DNA of 64,000 nt from Lithodes maja (Eukaryota > Arthropoda > Malacostraca > Decapoda > Lithodidae): contig JBAKBP010003230.1 in the NCBI GenBank assembly GCA_037953745.1, forward strand, positions 93,947 to 157,946, given 5' to 3'. The notes under the pieces are model-generated. The model ran no database searches. It was not told the DNA's origin and worked only from the letters and a program-made list of their open reading frames with translations. Shown in pieces: positions 21,186-32,351 of this stretch (position 1 is its first letter; each line of letters opens with the position of its first letter). The position numbers and the translations under genes are program-made.

Positions 21186-21350
21186 GATAGATGCATTAGA
21201 TAGATAGACAGACAGACATTTGATGCATAAATAACATTCGTAATCATTTATATATACCTAGGCTTGGCGGCAGATAGATGCATTAGATAGATAGACAGAC
21301 AGACATTTGATGCATAAATAACATTCTTAATCATTTATATATACCATAGG
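21186..21350 (+). repeat. Short tandem duplication at T1 right end
   Basis: The block with GATGCATTAGATAGATAGAC and TTTGATGCATAAATAACATT occurs twice, about 85 bp apart, with GATA/GACA microsatellite character. Confidence 0.7.
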
Positions 21351-21475
21351 CTTGGGTCGCCACCCGTGTATGATCCTGACTTTTCCGTGTTGTGGCCGAC
21401 TTTGGAACTTTTGGGGTTACCGTGTCCAAACGAATCCGTGTATATAAAACGCGTGTATATCGAGACCTGACTGTA

Positions 21476-22140
21476 GTTTCATTCTGCTGCAGTAGCGGCA
21501 GCAGTTGATCGAGCATGGCACGCTCTAATATCTTTGATAAAAAAGACAAGTTGGAGACAGAACGGTAGTTCGACATGTTCTCTACATCAAGTCCAGGTTT
21601 CTTAAGGATAGGCCGGAGCAATGCATGCTTTTCAGACACTGGGAAGTTACCTTCGGAGAAAGATTTGTTAACTATTTTGGAAATAAGCTCCACTGCATGA
21701 TCATATGCACTAGGTAGTTTGGAAACATTTATAGGATCCAATGGACAAAATGTTTTATTAAGGTTTCTTATATAGGATGAGACCACATCAGCCTCTACTG
21801 GATAGAATGATGAGAGGACATTATTAGGAGTATGTCGTGGTTGGGATAGAATAACATTAACACCTAAAGGTCAGGCTGATTGGAATTTTAAGAGCCCCCT
21901 GAGCGGGCACTTTCACAAATATTGTCTTTTATAACTCTTTTTAGCTCTGTGAAATAGAAGGTAAAAGAAGAAGAAAATAAACGTGTCGACAAACGTACCA
22001 GCTCTGGCCTGTATGGAGACACCAAAATCTCATTCTCAGCTGGTGTGGTGCCTTGACAGTGATGAGAGGAGACGAATGCAGTATGTTTTTGCTTTGGAGA
22101 GCAGGGTCGAGTCATTCACATTCAGACCGCTTACCAAGTC
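21476..22140 (-). pseudogene. LINE C, 5' part of the RT domain
   Basis: The minus strand encodes DPINVSKLPSAYDHAV, IVNKSFSEGNFPVSEKHALL and NYRSVSNLSFLSKILERAML, ending LLQQNE at the T1 insertion. The next block of the family (FQSAYRQHHSTETA) is found at 11310, directly outside the other end of T1. Upstream (to 22140) only weak fragments (ELKRVIKDNI) remain. Confidence 0.85.
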
Positions 22141-22413
22141 ATAGATTTCGTCTTTGTTAGGACCTTAGCGTATGTTTTACAAACTGAATTTTCACTTAGT
22201 ATATTGTTCACATGTATTATTCTAATAACACAAGCAGGCTGTGGTGGGAGCATGGCTGGGGTCAATGAACCCATTGGTTGTTCCACTATGGGGGTTGAAG
22301 GATCAGACGAGGTCAGATTGCTTGCACACGCATATGTTCACTCTATTGGTTCGTGGATGCCTCCAGTGGTAAGCATGCCGTCACCCCAGCCGTGTTCTAG
22401 TAACCTAGACGAC

Positions 22414-22539
22414 CGCTAGGTTTCACCGCATGTCTCTCCAGACCCATGCTTTCAGGGGGGAAGGAATGCAAAATGTCGCTAGGTTTCACCGCATGTCTCT
22501 CCAGACCCATGCTTTCAGGGGGGAAGGAATGCAAAATGT
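22414..22539 (+). repeat. 63-bp perfect tandem duplication
   Basis: Two adjacent 63-bp units starting CGCTAGGTTTCACCGC, with no difference noticed, just upstream of an SVOP exon. No function is visible. Confidence 0.9.
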
Positions 22540-22637
22540 CTCAGGACGTTACCCAGAGGGTGCTGAAAGAACGTCTGGATGCTAAACCCCCTATTATTAA
22601 TTTATTATTATTTTCAATACATGTTTGTTATTTTCAG

Positions 22638-22725
22638 TGGCTTCCAGAGAGTGCCAGATACGATGCCATGTCTGGGGACTCTGAGAAAGCCCTGGCTACA
22701 TTGCAGAAGATTGCTGATGAAAATG
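22638..22725 (+). CDS. SVOP: SVOP-like transporter, second exon
   Basis: Acceptor TTATTTTCAG. It encodes WLPESARYDAMSGDSEKALA...KIADEN plus one base of the next codon (phase 1), with donor GTAACG. LPESARYDxxSGxxEKAxATLxxIAxENG is the characteristic cytoplasmic loop of SVOP between helices 6 and 7. The preceding intron is 14.5 kb because of the nested transposons. Confidence 0.92.
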
Positions 22726-22845
22726 GTAACGTTATGGTGATTTTTTTATTTAATTTAATTATTTGATAATGCAGTTTTTACCACCATACACTCCCTGCTC
22801 AAGAGCTGGGCTAGGGTGGGTGCCCTGATGTTTCAGGGACTTTAG

Positions 22846-22990
22846 TTGACAGTTGCCATAGATTGCTAGATCGCCCCGTCCACCAACAGCACTGTCGTCT
22901 ACCAATAAAACACACTTGCTTGCCAGAGCCTCCAACTGTTGACTTATTGGTTTGCAGGCAAGTGCTCTACAAACCGTGCTACAGCATGTA
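22846..22990 (-). repeat. Possible tRNA-related repeat
   Basis: The minus strand reads TAGCACGGTTTGTAGAGCAC, an A-box-like and D-arm-like start, followed by a plausible stem (CTTGCCTGC). The B box is not clear, so this may be a decayed SINE. Confidence 0.35.
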
Positions 22991-22999
22991 GTTTATTTA

Positions 23000-24070
23000 T
23001 TCAGTTTGTTATTATTGTTAATTTTGTATACATTTTGTCCCAGGAAGATAATGTTGATATTGATATTGTATACTGTTACAATATAACCATACTGTAGTAC
23101 AGTAATAAATTGAAGGTAAAAAAATAGATAAGTTCTGTAAAATGTTGTTTATGGGTACCGGCACTGGTCAGAATGTCAAAGCAGAGACCTTTTCCTTTCT
23201 TTTTAGTTATCATTACTAAATATACAGAGATAAATCTATGCTTCACGGCTCTTACTATGTCCTTGGAAGTGATAGAATGGCCAAACAAATGCTAACTTCA
23301 AGTAATCTTTTCTATATTCTTTCTCATATTCATTCCAATCTTAAAGCAAAATTGTCACGGTTGAACGCCATGGTACTGATATTTATCAGGGAATGGTACA
23401 GTAAAGGCGATGTCACCGTAAATATTTATGGGCAATTGTTGTCTGGCATCTATAAAATTTAAGTTGTATAAAAAATCCGCCACCTAGCATAATATACCGT
23501 CAGTGTAGTTTCTGATTTCAATGTAAAAAAGCCTCAATATATTACGAGAAAAAACTTGCTCATCGAAAATTGCCGGAAAAAGAGCTTGTGTGACACTGAC
23601 TTTATACAGTTATCTCTGATGTAACCCTAGTTTGGCAGGCAGGAATTTATAGTTATTTTGTTCAAAGTGGTTGAAATTACTTCATGAATAATATGCAACT
23701 AGCATGTCTCTACATCATGTTAACCCATACTATACCAGAGGGTATTACCATAAATGCCAGACCTATGAGAGTTCCGTATGGAGCTCAGTGGTCTGGTTAA
23801 TCTGCTCTACATAACTAACTAACCATAAATGTACCTTCCAGTACTGTACCAGGCAGTGTAGCCAAAATGGTTTCAGAGGCAAGAGAGAACACCCTCCCAC
23901 CTCAAAAGTTGGAAAAGCACTGACCCAGCCATCCTGTGGAAGCTTGCAATCAAGCTGAGAAGCGTTGCCAATGCCGCAAGAGCAGCACCTACAAGTCATG
24001 GTAGCAGCTATTGCTCAATACTGGCAGCTACAAAGACCGCATATTACTGACGGCTGAGAGCTGTCGCTGG
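23000..24070. other. Intronic sequence, nothing firm recognised
   Basis: AT-rich. A stretch at about 23779-23825 is repeated inverted inside the tRNA-like repeat at 45772-45890 (TTATGTAGAGCAGATTAACC). No ORF of note. Confidence 0.4.
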
Positions 24071-24072
24071 TA

Positions 24073-25146
24073 CAGTCAATCCCCCCAATACACGTATCCT
24101 CAGTCTGTGTTTACCTTAATCCGCGTCGAGGGGTCCAAAAGGTACTCAAATTTCTAAAGCGCGAATTTACCCCACAATACCCGGATTGCGGTTGAAGAGT
24201 GGTGTAAAAATGCTGTTTTTCGTATTCCCCGCCACGCCCCTCCCCACTCCGCGCCACCCTCCTCCGCCGCCAGACTAGGCCGGAGCCGCTCAGCTTTTGT
24301 TGTTGTTGGCTCACTCTCGTATCCAGTAGTTCGTTCTTTGAACGTGGCAGTTTCATTAATTTTATTAACTTTCTTCATATTACTTGCTTGCGAGATGTTG
24401 CAGGGGAAAGATGTTTGTCTCTCGGTTGGCCTACCCAGAATATGACTGGGCGCCGAAAATATAAGTTTTCCAACACACAATTGCTGTCCCAACTTCTATT
24501 ATCGATCTTCAATGTTCATATAAGTTCAAATAAACGCACATGGAAAAGAAGTAGGCCTAATGCCTAAATATTACGAATTCTGTTAGAATCGAAGGGTTGT
24601 ACACTCGACCAAAAAACAATCTTTACACTAACGCTCTAAACATTCTGGAAGTGGGTCGAAATCTTATGATAATACCTCACAGACGTATGTTTCACCTGAT
24701 TCATTCCGTTCACACTAGATTATTTACAGCTCACCAGTGTAAAGATTGGTTTTTGGTCGAGTGTACATAAAGGCTATACTGTAATAGGTCTACAATAATA
24801 GAAACAAACAATAGCCATTGCTTACCTTAAAATTAAATGCTTAACCCAAGTGTCAAGGATACGCAGTAGGCCTATTAATTGCGTATCCTGGACACTTGCT
24901 AAGCATTTAATTTTAAGGTAAGCAATGGCTATTGTTTATGTTTCTATTATTGTAGGCCTATTATAACCTTTCTTTACAATTAATTATTGATTTTGATCAA
25001 AAAATGACGAAAATGTGAGTGTCTCAAGGCGGGCTGCCACCATATGTATTTTTCTCCATAAGTTATGTTATTCCTATTATGCAAATTCACAATACGTGAC
25101 GCGCTTTGTCGCCCATATAGACGCGTCTTGGGGGGGGGGGTCTGAC
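24073..25146. mobile_element. Tigger-type element, second copy, decayed
   Basis: TA then CAGTCAATCCCCCCAATACA on the left. The right end has a long G run then TCTGAC and TA. The ends resemble those at 14903-15671. The interior holds two foldback structures: arms 24599-24631 with 24734-24766, and 24783-24962. No transposase was seen. Confidence 0.65.
24783..24962. repeat. 180-bp near-perfect foldback hairpin
   Basis: The arm 24783-24866 pairs with 24876-24962. Both contain CAATAGCCATTGCTTACCTT or its complement. The loop is about 9 bases. This suggests a hairpin MITE inserted in the Tigger-type element. A small-RNA precursor fold is another possibility. Confidence 0.85.
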
Positions 25147-25284
25147 TACTGGCGAGTGACTTTTTTTTACCTACGGCTCTCGTCGGTCACTGGTACTGTA
25201 CAGTAAGGGTTAATGCCAATTGTTTTCATAATTTACAACAAATTTTGCTACAAAATCTTCTTAATAGCTACAGTATTTAATTAA

Positions 25285-25511
25285 CCCTTTTGTGCACGAG
25301 GACGCGATTGCTTCCTTTTGGGTATACTGTACAGTACTTTAAAACCTTTGTGACCATCAGGGGTGTTTAACAACCTTTAGTTTAATTACTTCAACCTCTG
25401 CAGTTGTCTTTGAATGAGTTGTGGGCAGAAAACTAATTTTAAAGAAGTCATTATGAGATTAAGATCATTATATTTCTGAATACTAAACGGCAACCCCCGG
25501 CCCTGAAATGG
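25285..25511. mobile_element. MITE M3, copy 3 (reverse)
   Basis: Flanked by TTAA (25281-25284, 25512-25515). The middle (TTCAACCTCTGCAGTTGTCT) is the complement of M3 copies 1 and 2, with diverged ends. It lies 80 bp upstream of an SVOP exon. Confidence 0.8.
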
Positions 25512-25591
25512 TTAAGATAGAAAAATGTCTATTTACCATCAGCGTAGAAAAGGGACTACTACAGTATATAGTTTGGTGTGTTGTCCCTCAG

Positions 25592-25712
25592 GTAAGCCGA
25601 TGTTGCTGGGTCGTTTGATAGTGGACGATGTTGCCCAGATGAACCGCGGCCGCATCAAGGACCTGTTGGTACCGGACCTCAAGTGGACCACGCTGCTTCT
25701 GTGGTTTATATG
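25592..25712 (+). CDS. SVOP: SVOP-like transporter, third exon
   Basis: Acceptor TTGTCCCTCAG. The first two bases complete Gly, then KPMLLGRLIVDDVAQMNRGR and IKDLLVPDLKWTTLLLWFI follow. It ends in the first two bases of Trp before GTCAGT. The end of the cytoplasmic loop and the start of helix 7 (WTTLLLWFIW) match SVOP. Confidence 0.92.
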
Positions 25713-25761
25713 GTCAGTTCCTACCCTCTTACCCTACCCTAACCTGACCTACATAGTTTAA

Positions 25762-26146
25762 GGGGGGAAGGTATATTTTTTGGTCCATATATTTGTATAC
25801 AGTAGGCCTACTGTATATATATATTTTTATTTTTGTTTAGTTTCCTCCCTAGACCTCTATCAAGCTTAAAAAAACATCTCCAAGATCCCCCTTCTAGATA
25901 AATTTGTAAATTTTTCGGTAGAAAAATGTCTCTGGCAAAGGTCGATTCCTCCCAAGTTATAGGCTCGCTATCGCTCGCCTTGAAAAAATTGACACCTAAA
26001 TGGCACAAAGGGTCTTAATACTGACAAAGAAATGGGGCAAAAAGTCTTAAAATCGTCAAACTAATGGGCTGAAGGTCTTAAAATCTGAAAACTAATGGGG
26101 CCAAACCTGAGGGAGAATGGGGGCCAGAAAAAACAACGATCTCCCC
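25762..26146. mobile_element. MITE M4, copy 2
   Basis: Flanked by TTAA (25758-25761, 26147-26150). It shares TTTTTCGGTAGAAAAATGTC-type and CACCTAAATGG-type internal words with 47096-47491 and 51170-51498, in reverse. It begins 46 bp after the preceding exon. Confidence 0.75.
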
Positions 26147-26485
26147 TTAACCCAAACAAAACCTAAGTAAACTAAAGCCGGTATCACACGAGCGCCTTTT
26201 CCCTCAACACTGGTCTGGCAGCTTAGGAGGTCAACATTTGAATATTTCGGTTACCTAAATTCATCTATCATCATTCTAGTTTCCGATACCAGTGCAAAAT
26301 ACTGTATTCCATAAATGTTACCAGAAAAATGTTGATAATCGAATGTTGACTATAAAAGCCTCTCGTGTGATACCGGCTTTATGCGACCAAAAAAAAACCT
26401 AACATAATCTTACCTGTTTCGTTTGTGACTGTTTAGGAGTGATATGGTTTTCTGTCTCGAGTCCTAATAGTCCTAATGATCTCAA

Positions 26486-27171
26486 CCACTTCTATACCGG
26501 CGACGTCTTTTAAACTTTTACTCGGGCTACTATTAGACGATTTTAATCAGTTAAAAAAAGGCCTCCAGCAATTCAAACTATCTCACTTAACGATTTTCAC
26601 TGCCACAGATCCTTCTTAACCCTTCAAACCCGGTTGGTACACACGTGTACCATTTTTTTTTTGGCCCCAGGAACCCGGGTGGTACTACATTGTACCATTG
26701 CTTGAAAGCCTGTGAGCTTCGTGTGCGAGGTGTCGGTCCGACGCATGTAAACAACAGCCGGCTGGACCGACGCTCCGCATCTCCGGCCACAAGAAGGAGA
26801 GCGTCGCTTGTTCGTGTGTGCCTGTATGTTGTTGTTCAGTATCGAAAAGTGGTGTAAAGTGGCTGGTTTGGCCATAAAGTTATCTCCAATGAAATCATCA
26901 TCACAGCTCACCCAGTTGACTTAGAGAGCTCTACTTAAGGCCATTTTACAGGTAAATAACACAGCTACGCTTGGGGATGCGCGGGAATGCGGGAAGCAGT
27001 CTGATTAACGAATATACGGTAGCCTAGCCTAGACGTTTTTCGGCCAAAACACCCGGATTCGAGGAATATATATATAATATATAGCCGGGGTCGGAGGGTT
27101 AAACTGCACAAAATCGTCTAAATACTGTATAGCTAGAATAAACTTAAAAGACGTCGCCGGTACAGAAGGGG
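26486..27171. mobile_element. MITE M1 copy A, hit by pgMITE copy 2
   Basis: Outer ends are CCACTTCTATACCGGCGACG and the complement of CCCCTTCTGTACCGGCGACG, with TCAA/TTAA flanks. Removing the insertion at its internal TTAA leaves about 203 bp. Internal words AGACGATTTT and AAATCGTCTAAATACTG are inverted relative to each other. Confidence 0.8.
26620..27098. mobile_element. piggyBac-type MITE (pgMITE) copy 2
   Basis: Flanked by TTAA (26616-26619, 27099-27102), with ends CCCTTCAAACCCGG and the complement of CCCTCCGACCCCGG. The left end carries two blocks ending in GTACC hairpins (GGTACAC/GTGTACC), the same design as PB2. 479 bp, non-coding. Confidence 0.85.
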
Positions 27172-27360
27172 TTAATAGTAGTACCGTAGTATCTTTCCAG
27201 TGGGTATATAGTTTTTAACCCTTTCAGTACCGGTGCCGTCCTTATAACTTTATTCTGGCTACTGTTAGATGATTATATTCAGTATAAAAAGGGCCTCCAG
27301 CAATTAACCGGCTTCAAAGTATCTCGCTTAACCATTTTTAATGCAATAGATCCATCTTAA

Positions 27361-29361
27361 CCCTTAGACCCCGGGTGGTACACGTGTGTACCATTTTTTT
27401 TTGGCCCGAGGAACCCGGGTGGTACAACACTGTACCATTGCTTGCGTGTGTGCTTTCGAATGGCGCGCGTAAAAATTTCGCTCCGTGGTCACCAGGCGTC
27501 GCTAGGCGACGCCACCAGACAGCATGTACGCCACCAAAACAGTCTCTACCCTGCCGCCAACATGGATACTAGCCCAAAAAGTTATTCCCTTGTGTCCGAT
27601 TCTACGCTCCCTTCGACGCCTGCCCATGTTCGTCGCCGCCCTAACGCAAAGGCACGTACAAGATGCGTTGACTCCCGGAGGTATTGAGATAGCTTTGAGG
27701 AGTTATGAACGTGGTGAAGGCCAAAATAGTGTTGATGAGTTGGGTAGTGATAGCTCCGAGTCTTATTCAGTCTCACTATAGTGAAGATTTTGACGATGTA
27801 GACGAAATCCATGAAAGATACGCCTTTTTTAGTGGATTTGACCATGACGATGAAAGTGATGATAGTGAGGCTGAGCGGGAGCTGAGGTTGACCCGCCATT
27901 GTCTTCCTTATCTACCCACGCCACCCAAGTTGCCCCAGGCTCCCGCCATTCTTCCCCACCACCACCAGCACTCCCTAGGGTTGAGGACCCCCACTTTCGG
28001 CCTATTTACCCACTCCTTCCCCACCTCGCCGACCTACACGCCGCCCACGCATCATTCGTTCCCCGCGAGATTATGAGGGGGCTCTGAAGAAGAAGGGCAC
28101 CTCACAGATGACTCTGGCCATGATTACCTGGGTCCACCGTCAGGGCAAGATGACGGCTCTGACGACAACGACGATGACGACGACTTTATGGACATCGACG
28201 ACCCTCAACCCAGACGCTTTGCCCAGGCCGTCGTGCTCCTGGCCGCCCTGGCCGCCGGGCTGGCCGCCGGGCTGGGCCTGGGCGCCGTCGCGCTCCTGGC
28301 CGCCCTAGGGTGCGCGCCGCCAAAGTTCGTGGGCGTGCTGCCCCCGCTCTAGCTCCACAGAGGGCAGTGGCACAACCTGGGCGCCCGTTCAGGACCGCCT
28401 GCAGTGTGCACAGTATCTAAATGTGCACAAGCTCTGTTACCTGCCTCTGGAACGAGATGGAGTCACCATTAGCAGAAGGCGGTGCCATGTCTGCTGGAAC
28501 AGCCAGGTGAGGCCGAGGAAGCACAAAAAGACCACCATGCAGTGTGTGGAGTGCCAGGTGTCACTATGTACTATACCGTGCTTTGCTGAATACCACAGCA
28601 AGCAGGAGTACTAACTAATAATCATAGTGAAAGTACCAAAGACTGACAATATGTATGTATATAGGCAACAAGTGGAAATAAAACAATGTACAGGTGTATT
28701 GTGATAAAAAAATCATGTATTATGAAAACATATATAAATAAGTGAAAACAGACACAATAAATTGTATATAAAACGTTTACAAAGCATATAACTAAGTGAA
28801 AGTGACACATGACATAATATTAGATGGCCAAAGTATAATAAACACCTGTGATAACGAATAATCAGTGCCTAATATAACAATAACCTACCTCAATTACTCA
28901 TAAAAACTACGGTATCGAGTGAAAATGTGAAATATTTGTTACAATCATAGCCTAATAAACATATTTTATATAATTGGACTCCCAAATAACTATAATAACA
29001 TCACTATCAATACATAAAATCGCCTCCGGGAGGTAAAAGGTTTTGCGCGACGAGTGGCTAAGAAAACAGTAGGTTAGCCGAGCCGGGCCTGGGCAAAGGC
29101 GACGCATCCGAACGCGGGGATGATTTTCACGCATAAAAATCACTCCACTTCCCGCGCTCACCATTATGCAATCACTTGGGCTAGAGACCCTCTACTCAAC
29201 GGCATTCTACACATGAAGGTTTGTGCTACATTTTTCTGTTTTTTTTTTATAACTTTGTGTAATGTATTTCAGGAGTAACATGTGAATCAACAGGGACCAA
29301 AATTCCTGAAAACCCCCGACACAAAGTACAGTCACGATATTCCCTAGCCGGGGTCGGAGGG
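27361..29361 (+). mobile_element. Internally deleted piggyBac (PB2 family)
   Basis: Flanked by TTAA (27357-27360, 29362-29365), with ends CCCTTAGACCCCGGGTGG and the complement of CCCTCCGACCCCGG. It is very similar to PB2 at both ends but is 2.0 kb instead of 4.4 kb. Only one copy of the 177-bp subterminal unit is present. Confidence 0.9.
27562..28614 (+). pseudogene. Deleted piggyBac transposase remnant
   Basis: Starts MDTSPKSYS like PB2 and ends with the same zinc-binding tail (CHVCWNS...CVECQ...CTIPC). At least three internal deletions relative to PB2 and several frameshifts remove the entire catalytic DDE core. Comparing the joints with PB2 suggests short microhomologies (AGT at the first, CC at the last). 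It cannot encode transposase. Confidence 0.9.
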
Positions 29362-29857
29362 TTAAACTGCACAAAATGAAGAGGATATAGTGGAACATGT
29401 TAATGTGGATAGCCCTATAGGTCGTAGTGACCATGCCTGTATAAGCTTTAGTTGTAACATTAAATCGGAGAGGGATAATAGAAGCAATAGAAAAATATAC
29501 GTGTATGATAGAGCAGATTATGAGCTGCTGAGACGGTGTTTGGACATTGACTGGGGGAATATTTGAACGGTGAAGACGCTGAAGGAATGTGGAGGAAAAT
29601 TAGAGTCAAACTGGAGAATGCTGTATCCAAAAGTGTACCAGTAAGGGAATATAAGGATAAACAAAATTGAGGAAAAGAACTAACCCAGAATTGCCAATGA
29701 AAAGAAAGCTTTGGATATTGATTAGAAGAAAGAAACGATTGTGGGAAAGATTAAAATTGTTAAAAAAAGAACAGGGGGTCTAGTATAGAGGCTAAGGAAG
29801 TGGATCTGGAACGCAGACAAATAAACAATAAAATAAGGTGGGAAACAAGGAGGGGGG

Positions 29858-32351
29858 GTGAAGGAGAGGGAGAGAGAGATAGCTAGAAATGTGAAGGATA
29901 ATCCAAAAATATTCTGGAAGTACATTCAGGAAAAGTTAACAAGAAGAGTAGGGATCCCAGAGCTGGTGGGGGGGTTGAATGATGGGAGTAGAGCGGAGAC
30001 TGATAAGGAGAAAGCAGAGGTGCTGGGGAAATACTTTGGGGGGGTACTAACAGTGGAGTCGGAGGATGCAGTGCCTACTATTCCCATCAAACAGGCACCG
30101 GCACTAGAACTAATAGAGTTTTCCCATGCTAGAATAAGAAGGGCTATAGAAAAAATTAACAGAAGTAAGTCACCGGGACCGGATGGGATACACCCAAGAA
30201 TCATAAAGGAAGGAGGGGAGATGTTAGTAGAGCCATTGAAAATGTTATTATTATGTTCCTTCCAACAACCAACTATACTCCTAAAATCGATTAATGAAAT
30301 TTACAAACACATGTGACAGTCCGTGGATTCGAATCCAGGATGCTCACACCGAAAATCAACACCTTATGCATCGGACCACGAAGACAGTTAAAGAATGGTG
30401 GACACTGCCTACGATTTATTATGCAACTTCGAATCCTGCATATCAATCTAAGCATGTACACACATCCCAACTGCAACTCACGTAGGCTATGCATATGTGA
30501 ATGGAAAGAGCAATTAATGGGGCCTTAACCACTAGGGAAGTCCTCTCGATAAATTACCCCTGAACCAATATCAATTATTATGTTCCTTCCAACAACCAAC
30601 TATACTCCTAAAATCGATTAATGAAATTTACAAACACATGTGGCAGTCCGTGGATTCGAATCCAGGATGCTCACACCGAAAATCAACACCTTATGCATCG
30701 CACCACGAAGACAGTTAAAGAATGGTGGACACTGCCTACGATTTATTATGCAACTTCGAATCCTGCATATCAATCTAAGCATGTACACACATCCCAACTG
30801 CAACTCACGTAGGCTATGCATATGTGAATGGAAAGAGCAATTAATATTTGAGGTATCGTTTAATACAGGACAAATCCCGATGGACTGGAGAGAGGCGAAC
30901 ATAACAGCTATATTTAAGAAGGGAAAGAGAAATGACCCAGGGAATTATAGACCAGTCAGTTTGACAAGTGTTGTGTGTAACTAATGGAAACAGTAATTAG
31001 AGAAGGAATAATGGATCATATGAAGTCAAACCAACTTTTCAGTGGGAGACAGTTCGGATTCTTGCCGGGGAGGTCGACGGTACTACAGCTAATTAAGGTG
31101 GTAGATGATTGGATGCAAATTCTAGAAGATGGTGATGTAATAGACGTGGTATATTGCGATTTTATGAAGGCCTTCGATAAGGTCCCACATAAAAGGTTAA
31201 TAGAGAAAGTTAGAAGCTATAATATAGGGGAGAATTGTGTGAAATGGATAGAAGCCTTCCTGAAAGATCGGAGACAGAGGGTACTGGTGAATGGAATAGG
31301 CTCGGGGTGGAGGGAAATTACAAGTGGGGTACCTCAGGGATCTGTGTTGGGACCACTGCTGTTCGTTATATTTATCAACGACTTGCCTGAAGTTATAACT
31401 AATGGAAGTGAGGTATACCTGTATGCGGATGACACTAAACTGTATAGAAGAGTGAGGAGTAAGGAAGATATGGGTTTGCTTCAAGGAGATGTGGAGGGCA
31501 TGAAGGGATGGTCTGAGCATTGGTTAATGCCTTTTCATCCAAAAAAATGCAAGTACATGCGGATTGGGACCAGCAAGATAGACAAGGTAGGATACAGTAT
31601 GTATGAAGCGATGGAGGAAGTGAGTGCAGAAAAGGATATAGGAGTAGTGATAGACAATAAGTTAAATTTCTCAGAACATTTAGCGGAAAAGATAAACAAA
31701 GCCAATAGAATTGTAGGGCTGATAAGGAGGACATTTGCGTCACTTGACGAAGAAATCTTCAGGAATCTATATACAGCGCTGGTTGGGCCGCACCTGGAAT
31801 ATGCAAACCAGGTGTGGGCTCCATATATGGTAAAGGATATAGAAGCAGTGGAGAAAGTGCAGAGGAGAGCTAGCAAGCTGGTACCAACGTTGAAGAACGC
31901 GGGCTATGAGCAGAGGTTGAGGACACTGGGGCTTCCGACACTGGCATATAGGAGAAAGAGAGGGGATATGATAGAGACTTTTAAGATAGTGTCAGGAAAG
32001 TACGATGAGGATGTGTGTGAAGGTATCTTCTTGATGCGGGAGGGAACAAGAACGAGAGGACACTCTAAGAAAATTTACAAAGAAAGAAATAGGCTTGAGA
32101 AGGCAAAGAACTCATTTTGTGATAGAGTGGTAAATGAGTGGAACGCACTGCCCCAGTATGTAGTCGATTCCGAATCAATAAGGGAGTTTGAAAGTAATCT
32201 TGATAAAGCATGGGGAAGACAAGATTTGAAGTTTGATTATAAAACAAAAATACAGAATAGTAAAAATGTTGCGTCTGCTACCGCCGCCGCCAACACCGTG
32301 AACGACCGCAGCAGTGCAAGTACTGGTACTGAGCTGGATACACAGGCATAG
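29858..32351 (+). pseudogene. LINE D reverse transcriptase
   Basis: The first part encodes SKSPGPDGIHPRIIKEGG. After a SINE insertion (about 30250-30850) comes NYRPVSLTSVVC, a one-base frameshift at about 30981, and then a long open segment: RQFGFLPGRSTVLQLIK, VYCDFMKAFDKVPHKRLI, SGVPQGSVLGPLLFVIFIND and LYADDTKLYRRV (YADD at 31432-31443). The C-terminus has PHLEYANQVWAPY and RGHSKKIYKERNRLEKAKNS, ending at TAG 32351. It is non-functional because of the insertion and frameshift. The upstream segment 29378-29857 has further stops. Confidence 0.85.
30250..30850 (-). repeat. tRNA-derived SINE, tandemly duplicated (327-bp unit)
   Basis: On the minus strand A-box-like TGGTCCGATGCATAAGG and B-box GGATTCGAATCC (30325-30336 and 30652-30663) are spaced as in a tRNA. 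The two units are almost identical. The second lacks the last ~50 bp. It interrupts LINE D between VEPLKMLL and FEVSFNTG. Confidence 0.8.

Larger units (their letters stand above)
11330..21473. mobile_element. T1: 10.1-kb TIR element split by nested insertions
   Basis: The left end is TA then CAGCCAGGTCTCGATATACA. The right end is the complement of CAGTCAGGTCTCGATATACA followed by TA (21474-21475). The CAGT-type end and TA duplication fit the Tc1/mariner-pogo superfamily. It interrupts LINE C, whose two halves lie directly outside. No transposase was recognised. Most of its length is later insertions: LINE B with LINE A, M2, a piggyBac-type MITE and S1 copy 2. Segment 11330-11937 shows no gene but has a (CCCTCC)n-like run near 11820-11860. 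Confidence 0.8.
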
